A stretch of DNA of 64,000 bases, taken from positions 21,539,501 to 21,603,500 of the forward strand of contig AP031355.1 in the NCBI GenBank assembly GCA_037833965.1, written 5' to 3'. This stretch comes from Marchantia polymorpha subsp. ruderalis. Lineage: Eukaryota; Streptophyta; Marchantiopsida; Marchantiales; Marchantiaceae. Under the pieces are notes generated by a model. It was not told the DNA's origin. It saw only the letters and a program-made list of their open reading frames with translations, and did no database searches. Shown piece by piece: positions 42,880 through 55,043 of the stretch; the first letter of the stretch is position 1, and each line of letters opens with the position of its first letter. The translations under genes were made by a program, and so were the position numbers.

Positions 42880-45110
42880 AAGGATCTCTCTCGTGCTTGA
42901 GATGTGCATTCGGAAACGCTTGACTTTTTCTGAAACTTGAGATGAATTCAACGCTTGCACAGTCCGCATGCTACAGAGAAGGTTTCGTGTGCGCGTTTCC
43001 AGAGAGTATCCACTAGAGCGATTTGTTTCGAAGCCCTCCGGTGACACAAGATGTTTCCCTTGAGATTTAAATTGCAACGTAATCTCTCAGGGAACATGCA
43101 GCACAGTCGTTACACATAATCATTACCTTAACAGAGGTTTGAAGATGTCTGCGTATTGTGAAAGTGGTAAATTGTCAATCGAATCCTTCTTTGTTTCTGG
43201 ATTCATGAAAGCCAGCAACATCAAATTTATGTTGCCAGAGATGTCACTAAGTGTTGATGGTTACAAACTTCTTTCACAATGTGTCTGAACTGATCATCTT
43301 ATTACGGTTGTCTGACCACTGCCTCTCTATCTTGGTTTTGTTCTTAGTCATCATGTCCTCCACTAGTCGGCCTCATATTAGAACCAGAAAATGAAGGAAT
43401 TTCGTGTATGACTCTTTATTACATACTGTGGTCTTTCTGTCATGAACAATCTCTGGATTCCATGTCCGAGCCGGACCCTGAATTGCAGTTGTCACCTGCA
43501 AGCATACTTTTTCCACAAATCGTTGCAACATCTCTGGTACTCTGAAAATGGAACCTAAAGGCAAATAATAAATTCTGTAAGGAAGATCAGATGGCTTCAA
43601 CCCGATAATTTCTCAGCTATTAACCTGAGGAAACATTCCATATTTTGCACAGGCCATACCATAATTTATCGGTACATAATATCACAATGTTTTTGCTTCT
43701 GTAACAGCCTCTGTATTGTTTACAGTGGAATAAGAACTAGGTATGTAGACAAAGCGCGTAATTTTCAGGACAGTGTCTTTTGGTTTGAGGAAAGGAACAC
43801 GAATACATTACTGAAAGCACTCACATTGGTCATTGTCAGTGCCTTAAAGTGATTATTGAGACTAAGTCTAAACCTCCTACAATTATATTGTAAAGAAATT
43901 ATTCGATTTCGCATTGCGTGGGCGATACCGTCTGTGCTTCGAGCATAACTCTCGGAGCCATGATCAGATTAAATTACGAATTGGCAAATTACGAATATAT
44001 ATATATATATATATATATATCACTACATAAAGTGGATTAACCATAGAAAAACTTGTATACTTCTTCAAAAGGATAAATCTATGCATGCTTTATCGCATCC
44101 AACCAGGATCTAGATTTCAATCTATGAAATATACGTGATTCCAGGGGTTCGTCCCTCTTTGATTGCCTGCAGTTACGGCACGAGCTACATGAAGTAGACT
44201 CCATACGCATCCGATTCAAACCAAGCTGGCTCACGCGTATGCCTGTTCTTTTGACATACTGATTCGCCACGTCCCTTTAGTCTCCAAGATTTCAGACAGC
44301 CCTTGAGAATCATGGGAATAAGTTGAACATTGTACGAAGAGCGAGCAGATTGGTATGCATTGCGAGACGGGATGAAAACTAAATGCTTCCGGTAATGAGA
44401 AACTCCTGGAAAGATGACATCTGGGGCTACATCTATATCGGTCCAGGAAAAAGAAATTTTACACCAACTCGACAAGAGTTGCCATAACTTTAAACTAAAT
44501 CTCCTGGCGTGGAGTGCACCAGTTAGGGGTGCATGCATAAGGCGGAGATGATCTTGGAATTCTTCATGTGCGTAGACGCTTAGCACTAGAGTCAAGTTGC
44601 TTGACTACTGCACAAGAGAGAGAACTGGGAGACGTTAAGACTTCTTGTCCGAAGGTGATGCGGACAAACTGTGAAGGTCGTGACATACATTAGTGGTCAC
44701 TCTTAGCATTAGAGTAAAGTTCCTTGACCACTCCACAAGAGAGGAAACCGGAAGACGTGAAGGCTTCTTGTCCGAAGGTGATACTAACCGACTGTCAAGG
44801 TTCGTGACATACATTAGCGGTCACTTTCTAGAGGCGGGGCCAACTTTACAACTTCTAGTAGTAGTATATATATATATATATATAGAGTCTTGGACATTGT
44901 CCAAGACTAATTCTCTCGTCAACATCATTTGTACATATTTTCCTAGTTATCAATACTAATTCTAGTTTATTCTTCATTTGTATATATTTTTCTAGTTTTG
45001 GAAATAGGTTTCAACCGGCAATTGACGCGTCTGGGTTTCACCTCACTAACTACGTGATTGCCCCAACCGCAAAGATTTCACTTGGAGTGTTAATAATTTT
45101 ATTTTCTCTT
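42880..45110. repeat. Prx-4 duplication unit, 5'-side flank
   Basis: Collinear with 9936-12630, including the exon-like fragment (43496-43600, minus), a (TA)n tract (about 43995-44020), the 123-bp tandem pair from about 44578, and another TA tract near 44862-44883. An internal stretch equivalent to about 11520-11990 is missing. The left arm of the promoter hairpin is lost near 42877. Confidence 0.75.
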
Positions 45111-45119
45111 TTCAATATA

Positions 45120-45890
45120 GTCAGTTGATTGGAATGATACGGTCATCACCACCATGTTTCAACCAGGTCTCCTCAACTATATCAAAATCTTGTTGTCGAA
45201 CTTGGCCAAACCAACTACTTTGTCTTAAATTATTATTCAAGCAAATGACTGTAACAATTCGCTTTTCAAGAATCGACAGAACGGACGATTGGTTTTTGAA
45301 TTATATTTCACCAATAACATAACTCTTGCATGCCAAATATCTACAAGCATTTTGAGCTCAAACCACATGCAAATTGACATTTCAAGAGTTAGGAAATGAC
45401 CAGAAAAAGAAAAATAACTATTTTCAGTAGTACTTGTGTTTTATTTAAAGAGTAAAATATCAAAACTTAAATAACAGCACTGTGAATCCTCAAGGGTCAA
45501 AGTCTCGCAAATTTTGATGCATTTCAAGCATTTCTTTGCCAAGACATTAGAAAATTGAATAGAAAAACAACAGTGAACAAACATATTGAGGATCCTGCTG
45601 CTTACAAATTTTGTCACGTCATCCAGCCATATCCTATCTTTTGAACCTTTTTGTTTTGTTTCAGATAAATTTTCATACACAAACTATAAATGTTAAAGCC
45701 TTGTTAGATTCTGGAGTTTTTGATTTTTTTATTGATAAAAATCTTGTTAAACATCATAATGTCATCATAATCATCATGATATTATCTCGGACAAATACCT
45801 TGAGGCAGTAGAGATCATTGACGATAGAACCTTGACTAGAACCTTGATTAGAATCTAGACGTAAATCACAAAACTAAATCCTTAGATATC
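45120..45890 (+). mobile_element. Second piece of the decayed gypsy relic
   Basis: Matches 15780-16540 (gag end and protease). The protease remnant at about 45690-45750 keeps ALLDSG, closer to the active form than the copy at 16350. It follows directly on the part of the Prx-4 flank that matches 12630, so the relic was already next to the peroxidase unit when it was copied. Confidence 0.8.
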
Positions 45891-48200
45891 TGTAATAACC
45901 CACCAAAGGCTAAAACTGCAATATAGTGGTAGAAAGGTCAAACCCACAGGGACAGAGGCAACACACAGAGTACAAAGTGTCACATTAAACAGACTATTGA
46001 AGAGTTTGAATTCTCAGGCGACTGTCACTCCCAGAAATACTGCAAGTGTCCACTCGGAGGTCGCACAGTGCAGCGTAGTTCACTCAACACACACACACCT
46101 GAAACTATAGAAACACAACTCAGAGGTCGGTTAGGACCTCTACTTAAGATTTCAGGGGGGAGGTCTCTTGCAAATACACTCAGCGAATCTGCGGGTAGTG
46201 ACTCCCAACTCCGGCTTTTACAACCCTTCCACTAGTTTCTGCTAGCACAGGGAACCCGGATTGGACTTCCTACTTCGGATCGATGTCACTCACACGCGGT
46301 GAACAACACTTTCAACTCACAAAACGCGCAGAGAACACAAGGTCCGAACTGAGAGACTCAACTGAGAAACGATCCAGTAGCACACCATAACAGTCTATTG
46401 AAGAGTTTGAATTCTTAGGCACTTGTCATTCCCATAAATACTACAGGGGTTGCCCTGAAGGCACCTGCTGCAGCATAACCTGAATTACAACCAAGGTTTA
46501 CTCAAAGTAACAAATCTTCACTTTGGCATTCAGGGGAAAAATCCCGAAGGAGTACATCCAGGAACAATCACTCGAAAGTGTAAGGGGGAAACTGTTCAAG
46601 TATCTAACTAGTGACTAGCTCTGAACATTCGGACGAAGGCCTTCAGCTACAAAATGCGGATCGCCAAGTTGTAACTCCTCTTGCGTGATGACAGAACTAA
46701 GGACACAAACACGCAGAGAAAATGAGTTCCTGATCTGCACTTCCGAAACTGGAAAAATCCCAAGGCAATACGCCTTGAACTACTTTATACCTTCTAAGTC
46801 CTAACTAACACTACACTACCTGCTATGATGCGAGCCGCAACAGATCCTACACCTGAGGAGTCGGCGGCTGACTTCCCCTCTAACTTACAACCTAAATCTA
46901 ACCCTAACCCTTAATCTGAATCCTAAGCCTACTGTATAGAGCCGCCAGCGTCTTTAACCGCTTTACATCCAAGGTCTGAGGCTTGAAATTTGCAGTCATG
47001 CGTGGCGGGCTGAGACCAACAGCCCCACCAAATTTCAGATCCATCTGACCGTCCATCGCAAAGATATGGGCCCCGCAAGATCTCTGAACCAAGGCCAAAA
47101 TTTCTTCTCCAAAATCCGAGGTCCGGAGGATCCACATGCCGCTTGAATGCCGTTCCCGCAATTATGGATAACGGCCTCCTCCTCACGTGCGACTTCACGC
47201 TCTGCCGTTGCGCGGACTCACACGCACGAAAATTGAATTTGATTTTGGCCATCGTACTTCGCCGCGGCCGTGTTCGCGCAGCGCCGAAGGCGTATCGCCG
47301 AAGGCGCGGCGGCGAAGGCTTTCACCTTTGGCCGACTCGCAACTCTGATCTAACCCGCACCGCCGAAGGCTCTCCGCCGTAGGCCTTCCGCTGAAGGCGT
47401 TGACCCACAGCGCCGAAGGCGCACATCTACCGCCGAAGGCGTTGATCCCCAACGCCGAAGGCAAACTTCTTGAAGACGTACGTCGACGTAGATGCATCGC
47501 CGAAGGCGCAGCGCCAAAAGCGTTGAGCGCAGTCAACGGGTCTTGTCCTGTCTGTCGATCCCTCTTGTTCCTCCGAAGGCGCTTTTGCCACCGGAGCTCT
47601 GTTCCGCCGAAGGCGCACATGTCCGTACCGCCGAAGGCGGACCATACGGAGTTGCTACCCCCGAAGGCGTTTATCTAATCTTGATGCGCTGGCGCCGAAG
47701 GCGCCAAACGAAGAAGTTCACCCTCGAAGGCGAACAGCTAGGGCCGAAGGCGGCTCGTCCGTCGATCTAGCCCTTCCTCCGAAGACGCTCCCTCTCCGTA
47801 TCTCCGTAATCTTAACTCCTTGATTCCTCATCCGTTCTAAGCGTTCTTGGGCTCGTTAGAAAGAGCGCGTCGAGCTCTTTTCAACGGGATCCTAACTAAG
47901 TCAAGGCGTTGTGAATTGAATAAGTTCTGAGGGATTTTCCTAGCGCCAAAGGCGGCTAGCGCCGAAGGCGGATTATGCGCCTTGCGCCGAAGGAGATCCT
48001 TTTCAGAACTGATCGTTCAGGTCGGGGCGCCTGTTCCGGACATTGCGCCCAACTCCTGGATTCTACAAGATTATACGAGACCCGTGATTATCCATCTTCA
48101 CTCTATTTAAATGTACCGATTACCATTTACACGGCTGCTGCGGTACTGTTTTCCAAAAATGTTTTAAATTTTGCACAAAAACAAAAAGTGGGTTACCACA
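45891..48200 (-). mobile_element. Diverged solo LTR of the TGTGGTAACCCAC family
   Basis: 2310 bp with ends TGTAATAACCCAC and GTGGGTTACCACA. The flanking 5-mers (ATATC and GTGAT) do not match, so the target-site duplication has decayed or been lost. It lacks the 15-bp minisatellite and instead holds many CGCCGAAGGCG motifs at 47275-47990. Confidence 0.8.
47275..47990. repeat. Cluster of CGCCGAAGGCG motifs
   Basis: At least ten exact GCCGAAGGCG motifs plus near matches, irregularly spaced, within the diverged LTR. The 11-mer is a near-palindrome (its complement CGCCTTCGGCG dominates 35.5-36.6 kb). Long open frames here follow from the base composition and are not taken as genes. Confidence 0.85.
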
Positions 48201-49008
48201 GTGATCTAGTTTACCATCTCTAACAAGAAACAAGCAAGGACCATGTCTATGCCATTCTGGTTTGTTTTGTCATGCCCCTTCTTCTGTTGGCGGTTCGAGG
48301 AGCTCATGTACAACAGAAATGTCGTTGGTCGATGTACCTGCTACTATGTTTGTGTGAGCTGATTGTTGTTCGACCTCTATTCCATCTCTATAAAATTAAT
48401 CTTCTTCAAAATTGTTGGCCATGAGATGAGATGTTATTGATAAAAAATGATGTATCTTTGTGATGCTTTGCTACAACAACATCTCAAACTGATTTCTTCT
48501 GCAAGATGAAAATGTAGTTGTTGTCCAGTTTCCTGTCCTACTGCAGCTTGTGATATAGTCAATCTTTTATTTTGACTCTTGATTGATCCTTAAGAATCTT
48601 GAGCACACAGGTCCAAAGTATCTGCAAAACCAAACTAACTCGAATCGAGGCTCCGAGCAAAAAGAAAGAGTGTAGCGGAAAGAGATCCTTCTCCTTATCC
48701 AATCCCCGCAACGAGATCACATGTTTCGACCGAATCTCACACATGAATCCTCAATCCCTTTACCTGCAACAAGAAATCCCCGCTCGAGCCCAAATCGTGC
48801 CCCTTCGAGCTCAACTGCAAACTTCTTCTGAGCGCTACTCCCTCGCTCACGACGTCGACGACGATGCAACCATGACTCGATAAAGTATCCTCTCGGCGTT
48901 GGGGTTCTTGAGAAACATGGCAAAATACGTCATGCTTTCTCCATGAGTTCCATCTTTTACAATGATAAATAGTTAATAGTTAATTACAGGGTAATTCATT
49001 TAGCTCTA
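48201..49008. other. No recognisable gene
   Basis: Unassigned sequence between two repeat elements. Open frames on both strands at about 48560-48920 overlap one another and show no family motif. Confidence 0.45.
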
Positions 49009-50345
49009 TGTGAGCACAAAACTGTGCTCACATGTCTTTTTAACCTTGTGAGAGTTAAAGTTTTAGATTTAAGCTCTTGCAAAATTATGCTCGGACTTTT
49101 CTGGAAGTTTTGGTAAGATTAGGAGTTGGTGTAATAGCTAGTAGGCAAAGGTCCGGAACGGGGCTTTCAGGGCAGGGTCTCCGGCGAAGAGCCTTCGGTG
49201 AAGTTCCTTCGGGGAAAGGCCTTCGGCGAAACAGTGAAACCCTCATAACGTTTTCAATGTGTGACGCCTTGACTCAGTTAGTGTCTCCTTGGAAAGAGCT
49301 CGCAACGCTAGTTCCAACGAGACCAAGAACTCTTCAAACGGATGAGTAATCACTGAGTTGTGAGTGTCGGAAGTTACTGATGGGAAGGGTTGAGGCAAGC
49401 CCGGCTGCAAACGCCTTAGGCTCCGAACGTCTTCGGCTCCGGACATCTCCGGCTGCGAACATCTCCGGCTTCGGAGGACTTTGCGACAACTGCGAGCAGG
49501 CCTTCGGCGAACTCGGAATCGGCGAACTCGGGGTCAGCAAACTCCGAGCCGGTGAACATCGTGCAAGGGCCATCGGCGAAACAGTAAACTCGGCATATCT
49601 TTTTCATTTGTTAACGGTTTGACTTGATTAGGGTCTAGTTGGAAAGAACTCGCGACGCTCGTTCCAACGAGACCAAGAACTCTTCAAACGGATAAGGCGT
49701 CACTGAGTTATGAGCGTCGAAAGCGGCGGATAGGGTAGGACAACATCCAACCGGAAGACATCGAACCGGCGAACATCGTGCCGGCGCCTTCGGCGATAAC
49801 AGGTAACAGGCCTTCGGCGGTGTGCCTTCGGCGAAGGGTAAAACGGGCATAACTTTCTCAATTCGTAACGGTTTGACCCAGTTAGGGTCTCGTTGGAAAG
49901 AGCTCAACCTGCTCGTTCCAACGAGCCCACGAACTTGTGAAACGGAGCTAGGATCTGTGAGTTATGGGTGTCGGGAGTGACTGTTATGGATAAGCAAAGG
50001 TGTGGTCGTGCGTCTTCGGCGGGTGGATGCCTTCGGCGTTGCGCGAAAGAAGATTCCCTCCGGCGGAGATCGGGTGGTCAGGAATGTAGAATGTGCAGGT
50101 GTGGCAGCGGCGGCGGCGTGAAGTCAAGTGGGGGAGGCAAGACGACGGTGCATGTAGTCGCGCAAGGGGAGTAGGCAGCTACCCATCATTGCGAGTGTTG
50201 CATTTTCAGGCGGGTTGTGTGTGTCTCGGCCTTGAACTTCGAAGTGGGGAGTTCGGCCTGGGAACGGAGAGCTGGTGGTGTGCGTGTGTGGAGACGGAAG
50301 TGGTGAGAATTAGGAGGGGAGTGTGGAGAGTTCGAAGTAGGAGGA
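49009..50345. repeat. CGCCTTCGGCG-rich repeat family, copy 2
   Basis: Starts with the same palindrome as 35395 (one base differs), contains hairpin monomers at about 49289, 49635 and 49889-49925, and ends with GTGTGGAGAGTTCGAAGTA. It also contains a short run of CGGCGAACTCGG units, a relative of the 15-bp minisatellite. Confidence 0.7.
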
Positions 50346-51076
50346 AGCAAACTCTCGTGGGTGGAGAGTCGTATTAGAAAGTGAAATTTGAGTGGGATCT
50401 GAGATTGAAGTGTAACATCTGTGAGTGGGATCTGAGATCAGAGTAGAAGATCTGAGAATGGGAGCTGAGAGTGAAGTGAAATCCGAGACTGAGATCTGAC
50501 AGTCGGAATCTGAATTTGACACTGAAAAGGCAAAGTTGAATCTGAGAGAGGAATCTGGTGGGGTCTGAAGGTGGAAGCTGAGAAATCGACACTGAGGTCT
50601 GAGTAGGAATTGGGAGTGGGACTGGGATCTAGGATAGACCACAGCGGCTGTGGTGTTGAAAAAGTCACCCAGAGTTGAGTTAGATCTTTATGTAACAAAG
50701 AGTTTGTCTGCTGCCCTTGTGGAGATAGCAGACAGCAAGTTATCATTTTCCGTTCTGGATAAATTGTCTGTGAACGAGCAAGTGTTTATGATCTCGTTGT
50801 CTTGGATACACTTTGAGCACATGGCTTGCAATCAGAGAAGTTAGATGATGGGAGTTCGAACCCCCACCCGGACTACAAACGCTGAAACGTGGGAAGGTTT
50901 GGCTCACACTCTACCTTTAACTTAACCGTTACATTAACTCTAGCCCAGTCTGTACCTTTTGCCTGTAATACTAAAAGGTTATCTTAACTTGCCAAGGCCT
51001 ACTTATAATTTTGACATTGGGGTGTGAAATATAGTTGCTATATGATCTATAGTGCCAATGTGAAACGTGTACTGGC
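50346..51076. other. Degenerate GATCTGAGA repeats and a tRNA-like B box
   Basis: At 50380-50640 short units around GTGGGATCTGAGA recur irregularly. At 50848-50875 the sequence GGGAGTTCGAACCCCCA resembles a tRNA T-arm / pol III B box, but no A box or full cloverleaf is visible. Sequence from about 51000 to 51076 matches 23680-23743. Confidence 0.4.
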
Positions 51077-51677
51077 TGTAATAACCCACCAAAGGCTAAA
51101 ACTGCAGTATGGTGGTAAAAAGATCGAACCCACAGGGACAGAGGCAACAAACAGAGTAAAAAGTGTCACATTTAACAGACTTTTGTAGAGTTTGAATTCT
51201 CAGGCGACGTTCACTCCCAGAAATACTGCAGTGCTCGACTCGGAGGCTCGACTCGGAGGAGGATCTCGACTCGGAGGATGCTCGGAGGATGCACAGTACA
51301 GCGTAGTCACTCAAAACACACACACACACACACACCTGAAACTGGCAAAAGCACAACTCGGAGGTCTGTCAGGACCTCCGCTTCGGATTTCAGGGGGAAA
51401 GTGTCTCAAAAGTTCACTCAAAGGTTCTGCAGGTAGTGACTCCCACTCCGGCTTTTACTGCCCTTCCGCCAGGAACTAGCGTAGGGTACCCGGACTGGAC
51501 TTCCCACTTCGGAACGAAGCCTCTTCATACGCCGTGGACGTCACCCTCGACTCACACCAAACGCAGGGAGTACAGGCCCGACTGAGGACTTAACTGAGAC
51601 ACAATCCAGTAACACACACACACAACCTGAATTGCAAACCAAGGCTTACACGAAGTAATAAAACTTCACTTTGGCAT

Positions 51678-54405
51678 TGTAATAACCCACCAAAGGCTAA
51701 AACTGCAGTATGGTGGTAAAAAGATCGAACCCACAGGGACAGAGGCAACACACAGAGTAAAAGTGTCACGTTTAACAGACTTTTGGTAGAGTTTGAATTC
51801 TAGGCGACTGTCACTCCCAGAAATACTGTAGTGCTCGACTCGGAGGCTCGACTCGGAGGAGGAACTCAACTCGGAGGATGCTCGGAGGATGCACGGTACA
51901 GCTTGGTCACTCAACACACACACACACACACACCTGAAACTGGCAAAAAGCACAACTCGGAGGTCGGTCAGGACCTCCGCTTCGGATTTCAGGAGGAAAG
52001 TGTCTCGCAAGTTCACTCAGAGGTTCTGCAGGAAGTGCCTCCCACTCCGGCTTTTACTGCCCTTCCGCCAGGAACTAGCGGGGGTACCCGGACTGGACTT
52101 CTCACTTCGGAACGAAGCCTCTACGTACGCCGTGGACGTCACCCTCGACTATCACACAAAACGCAGGGAGTGCAGACCCGACTGAGAACTTACTGAAAAC
52201 ACGATCCAGTAACACACACACAACCTGAATTACAAACCAAGGTTTACACGAAGTAATGAAACTTCACATTGGCATTCAGGGGAAACTTCCCGTAGGAGTA
52301 CAATCAGGATATGTCACTCGAAGGAGTAAGGGGGAACTGTTGAAGTATCTAACTCGCAGCCGGCTCTGAGTATCAGAAATCACCCGCAGGTGCAGATCCG
52401 CACTACTCAAGTCTCTAACCGGTTACTAGCTCTGAACATTCAGCCGAAGGCCTTCAACTACAACATACGGTAACTTCGCTATGCTGCAGCTTCTCTACGT
52501 GGTGCCAGGACCAAATGCACAAACACGCCAAGAAAGTGAGTTCCTGATCTGCACTTCCGAAACTGGAAGAGTCAAAAGGCAAAACGCCTTGAACTACTTT
52601 ATACCTTCTAAGGTCCTAACTAACACTACACTACCCGCTAGGGTGCGAGCCGCAACAGATCCTACACCTGAGAAGTCGGCGGCTACCTTCCCCTCTAACT
52701 TACAACCTAAATCTAACCCTAACCCTAAATCTAAATCCTAAGCCTACTGTACAGAGCCGCCAGCGTCTTTACATCCGAGATCTGAGGCTGAATATGTGCA
52801 GGCATGCGTGGCCGACCGAGATCAACGGTCCCACCAAATTTCAGATCCATCCGACCGTCCATCGCAAAGATATGGACTCCGCAAGATCTCTGAACCGCAT
52901 CCGGTTTGCCGACCTTGAGTTCGCCGACTCCGAGTTTGCCGACTTGAAGTTCGCCGACCTCGAGTTCGCCGACTCCGAGTTCTCCGAAGGCGTTGACCGC
53001 CGAAGACGCACTTCCGCACCTTTGCCTATTTGTAACAGTCACTTCCGACACCCATAACTCACAGATCCTTGATCTGTTTCAAGAGTTCTTGGGCTCGTTG
53101 GAACGAGCGCGTCAAGCTCTTTCTAACGAGACCCTAACTGAGTCAAACCGTTACGAGTTGAAAGAGTTATGCCAGTTTTATCCTTCGCCGAAGGCACACT
53201 GTCGAAGGCTTGTTATCTGTTATCGCCGAAGGCGCCCGCACGATGTTTCGCCGACTCCGAGTTCTCCGAAGGCGTTGACCGCCGAAGACGCACTTCCGCA
53301 TCTTTGCCTATTTGTAACAGTCACTCCCGACACCCATAACTCACAGATCCTTGATCCGTTTCAAGAGTTCTTGGGCTCGTTGGAACGAGCGCGTCGAGCT
53401 CTTTCTAACGAGACCCTAATTGAGTCAAACCGTTACGAGTTGAAAGAGTTATGCCGGTTTTATCCTTGGCCGAAGGCACACTGTCAAAGGCTTGTTATCT
53501 GTTATCGCCGAAGGCGCCCGCACGATGTTTCGCCGACTCCGAGTTCTCTGACCTCAAGTTTGCCGACCTCGAGTTCGTTGACTTGAAGTTCGCCGACCTC
53601 GAGTTCGCCGACCTCAAGTTTGCCGACTCCGAGTTTGCTGACTTGAAGTTCTTTGACCTCGAGTTTGCCAACCTCAAGTTTGCCGACTCCGAGTTTGCTG
53701 ACTTGAAGTTCGCCGACCTCGAGTTTGCCGACCTCAAGTTCTCCGACCTCGAGTTTTCCGACCTCGAGTTCTTCGACCTCGAGTTCGCCGACCTCAAGTT
53801 TGCCGACTCCGAGTTTGCTGACTTGAAGTTCTTTGACCTCGAGTTCGCCGACCTCAAGTTTTCCGACCTCGAGTTTTCCGACCTCGAGTTCTCCGACCTC
53901 GAGTTCGCCGACCTCAAGTTTGCCGACTCCGAGTTTGCCGACTTGAAGTTGACACGAAGACGTCCGTCGCCGAAGGCGAACATCTAGGGCCGAAGGTGGA
54001 TATTCTGCTAACGACGAACTCCTTCCGCCTATCCGTAGGCGTTCTCCTTCGCATCTTCCGACAGTCACAACTCCCTGAGTCCTCATCCGTTCCAGGCGTT
54101 CTTGGTCTCGTTAGAACGAGCGCGTTGAGCTCTTTCCAACGAGACCCTAAGTAACTCAAGGCGTTAAGAATTTAGGAAGTTATGAGTGATCTACCGCCGA
54201 AGGTGCTCGAAGCGAGTCCTGCAGCGTGAACCGCCCGTTCCATTCCAAGCGTTCCACTGTGGCCTAAGCCCAAAACCCCTCGACTGTCCTCGATCCTCTT
54301 TTTACTCTGGCTTTGCGTACCGATTACTATTTACAGCTGCTACCACGGTACTTACTAATCAAAAATGTTCTAATTCCGACGAAAAACAAAAAGTGGGTTA
54401 CCACA
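51678..54405 (-). repeat. 3' LTR of the young retrotransposon
   Basis: 2728 bp, TG...CA. It contains minisatellite arrays at 52903-52990 and 53528-53950, two hairpin monomers in a direct repeat of about 282 bp, and a telomere-like CTAACCCTAACCCTAAA motif near 52710. ORFs of up to 197 codons here are by-products of repeats. Confidence 0.93.
53528..53950. repeat. 15-bp minisatellite (3' LTR)
   Basis: About 28 units of TTYGCCGACYTSRAG with higher-order structure (GAGTTTGCTGACTTGAAGTT blocks recur at intervals). The other LTR carries the same array at 56894-57316, with the only two inter-LTR differences I noticed. Confidence 0.95.
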
Positions 54406-54406
54406 T

Positions 54407-54418
54407 GCCCCCCTCCTC
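54407..54418 (-). promoter_or_regulatory. Polypurine tract
   Basis: The minus strand reads GAGGAGGGGGGCA and then the TGTGGTAACC start of the 3' LTR. This fixes the element's orientation as minus. Confidence 0.85.
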
Positions 54419-55004
54419 AATTGTGAGCGCCCACGCGAACATTTGGCTTGAGGGTCTGCCATTGGTGATCCTGTCAACGGACTGCTCCTAGGTTGGCCTG
54501 ACCCAGGAAGAGTTCCTGTCGGAGGGATTTCCAATAGAACCGTTAGCTCAATGCTCGCAGTAGGTGAACTAGAACGCCCTTGGCTCCCAGCAATCGGCGA
54601 TGGCGATCTTTCTGCAGAGTTCTCACTTTGAGTCTTCTTTGTAGTTCGCTGTTTTTCTTCTACAGCTTCTTTTTTTTTTTTTTTTTTTTTTTTCCGAATC
54701 TCGACGGAGCTTACGTGTGGCTCTCGCACTCAGGTCCCCCACACCATCGCTCGTCGACATTCACCGAGCATTCATCTCAAAAGTTCACTCAGAGGCTCTG
54801 CAGGTAGTGACTCCCACTCCGGCTTTTACTGCCCTTCCGCCAGGAACTAGCGTAGGGTACCCGGACTGGACTTCCCACTTCGGAACGAAGCCTCTTCATA
54901 CGCCGTGGACGTCACCCTCGACTCACACCAAACGCAGGGAGTGCAGGCCCGACTGAGGACTTAACTGAGATTGCTGCTCAAGTACTCTGGTGTTGACACA
55001 CTGT

Positions 55005-55021
55005 CCCCGGCAGCGGCGCCA
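55005..55021 (-). promoter_or_regulatory. tRNA-Asp primer-binding site
   Basis: The minus strand reads TGGCGCCGCTGCCGGGG, complementary to the 3' end of plant tRNA-Asp with a single mismatch (C for T at position 9). It lies 22 nt from the LTR edge. Confidence 0.85.
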
Positions 55022-55043
55022 AAAAGAAGTTGTCGGCTCCTTA

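Larger units (their letters stand above)
54406..55043 (-). other. Internal region of the young retrotransposon
   Basis: 638 bp without gag or pol. On the minus strand: PBS near its start, a poly-A tract (T24 on plus, 54670-54693), and a PPT at its end. About 54785-54970 (plus) is a copy of LTR sequence equivalent to about 51410-51600, so part of an LTR has been captured inside the element. Confidence 0.85.

Noticed and set aside
47143-47770. Several Arg/Ala/Glu-rich ORFs
   Set aside because: Products of the GC-rich CGCCGAAGGCG motif cluster; all frames are open over similar spans and none has a family motif.
52700-52740. Telomere-like CTAACCCTAACCCTAAA (also near 14290, 46905, 56070)
   Set aside because: Only two or three imperfect units, at a fixed position in the LTR family; not a telomere or a true interstitial array.
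53538-53950. Regular short repeats considered as a CRISPR array
   Set aside because: Units are contiguous without unique spacers, in a plant genome.
53495-54086. Long overlapping ORFs of 160-197 codons on both strands (also at 14350-15170 and 56860-57450)
   Set aside because: They translate the stop-free 15-bp minisatellite and are present in several frames at once, so they are repeat artefacts.
54670-54693. T24 tract taken as a retroposed poly(A) tail
   Set aside because: It lies inside the internal region of an LTR element without TSDs or a retrocopy next to it; probably slippage.
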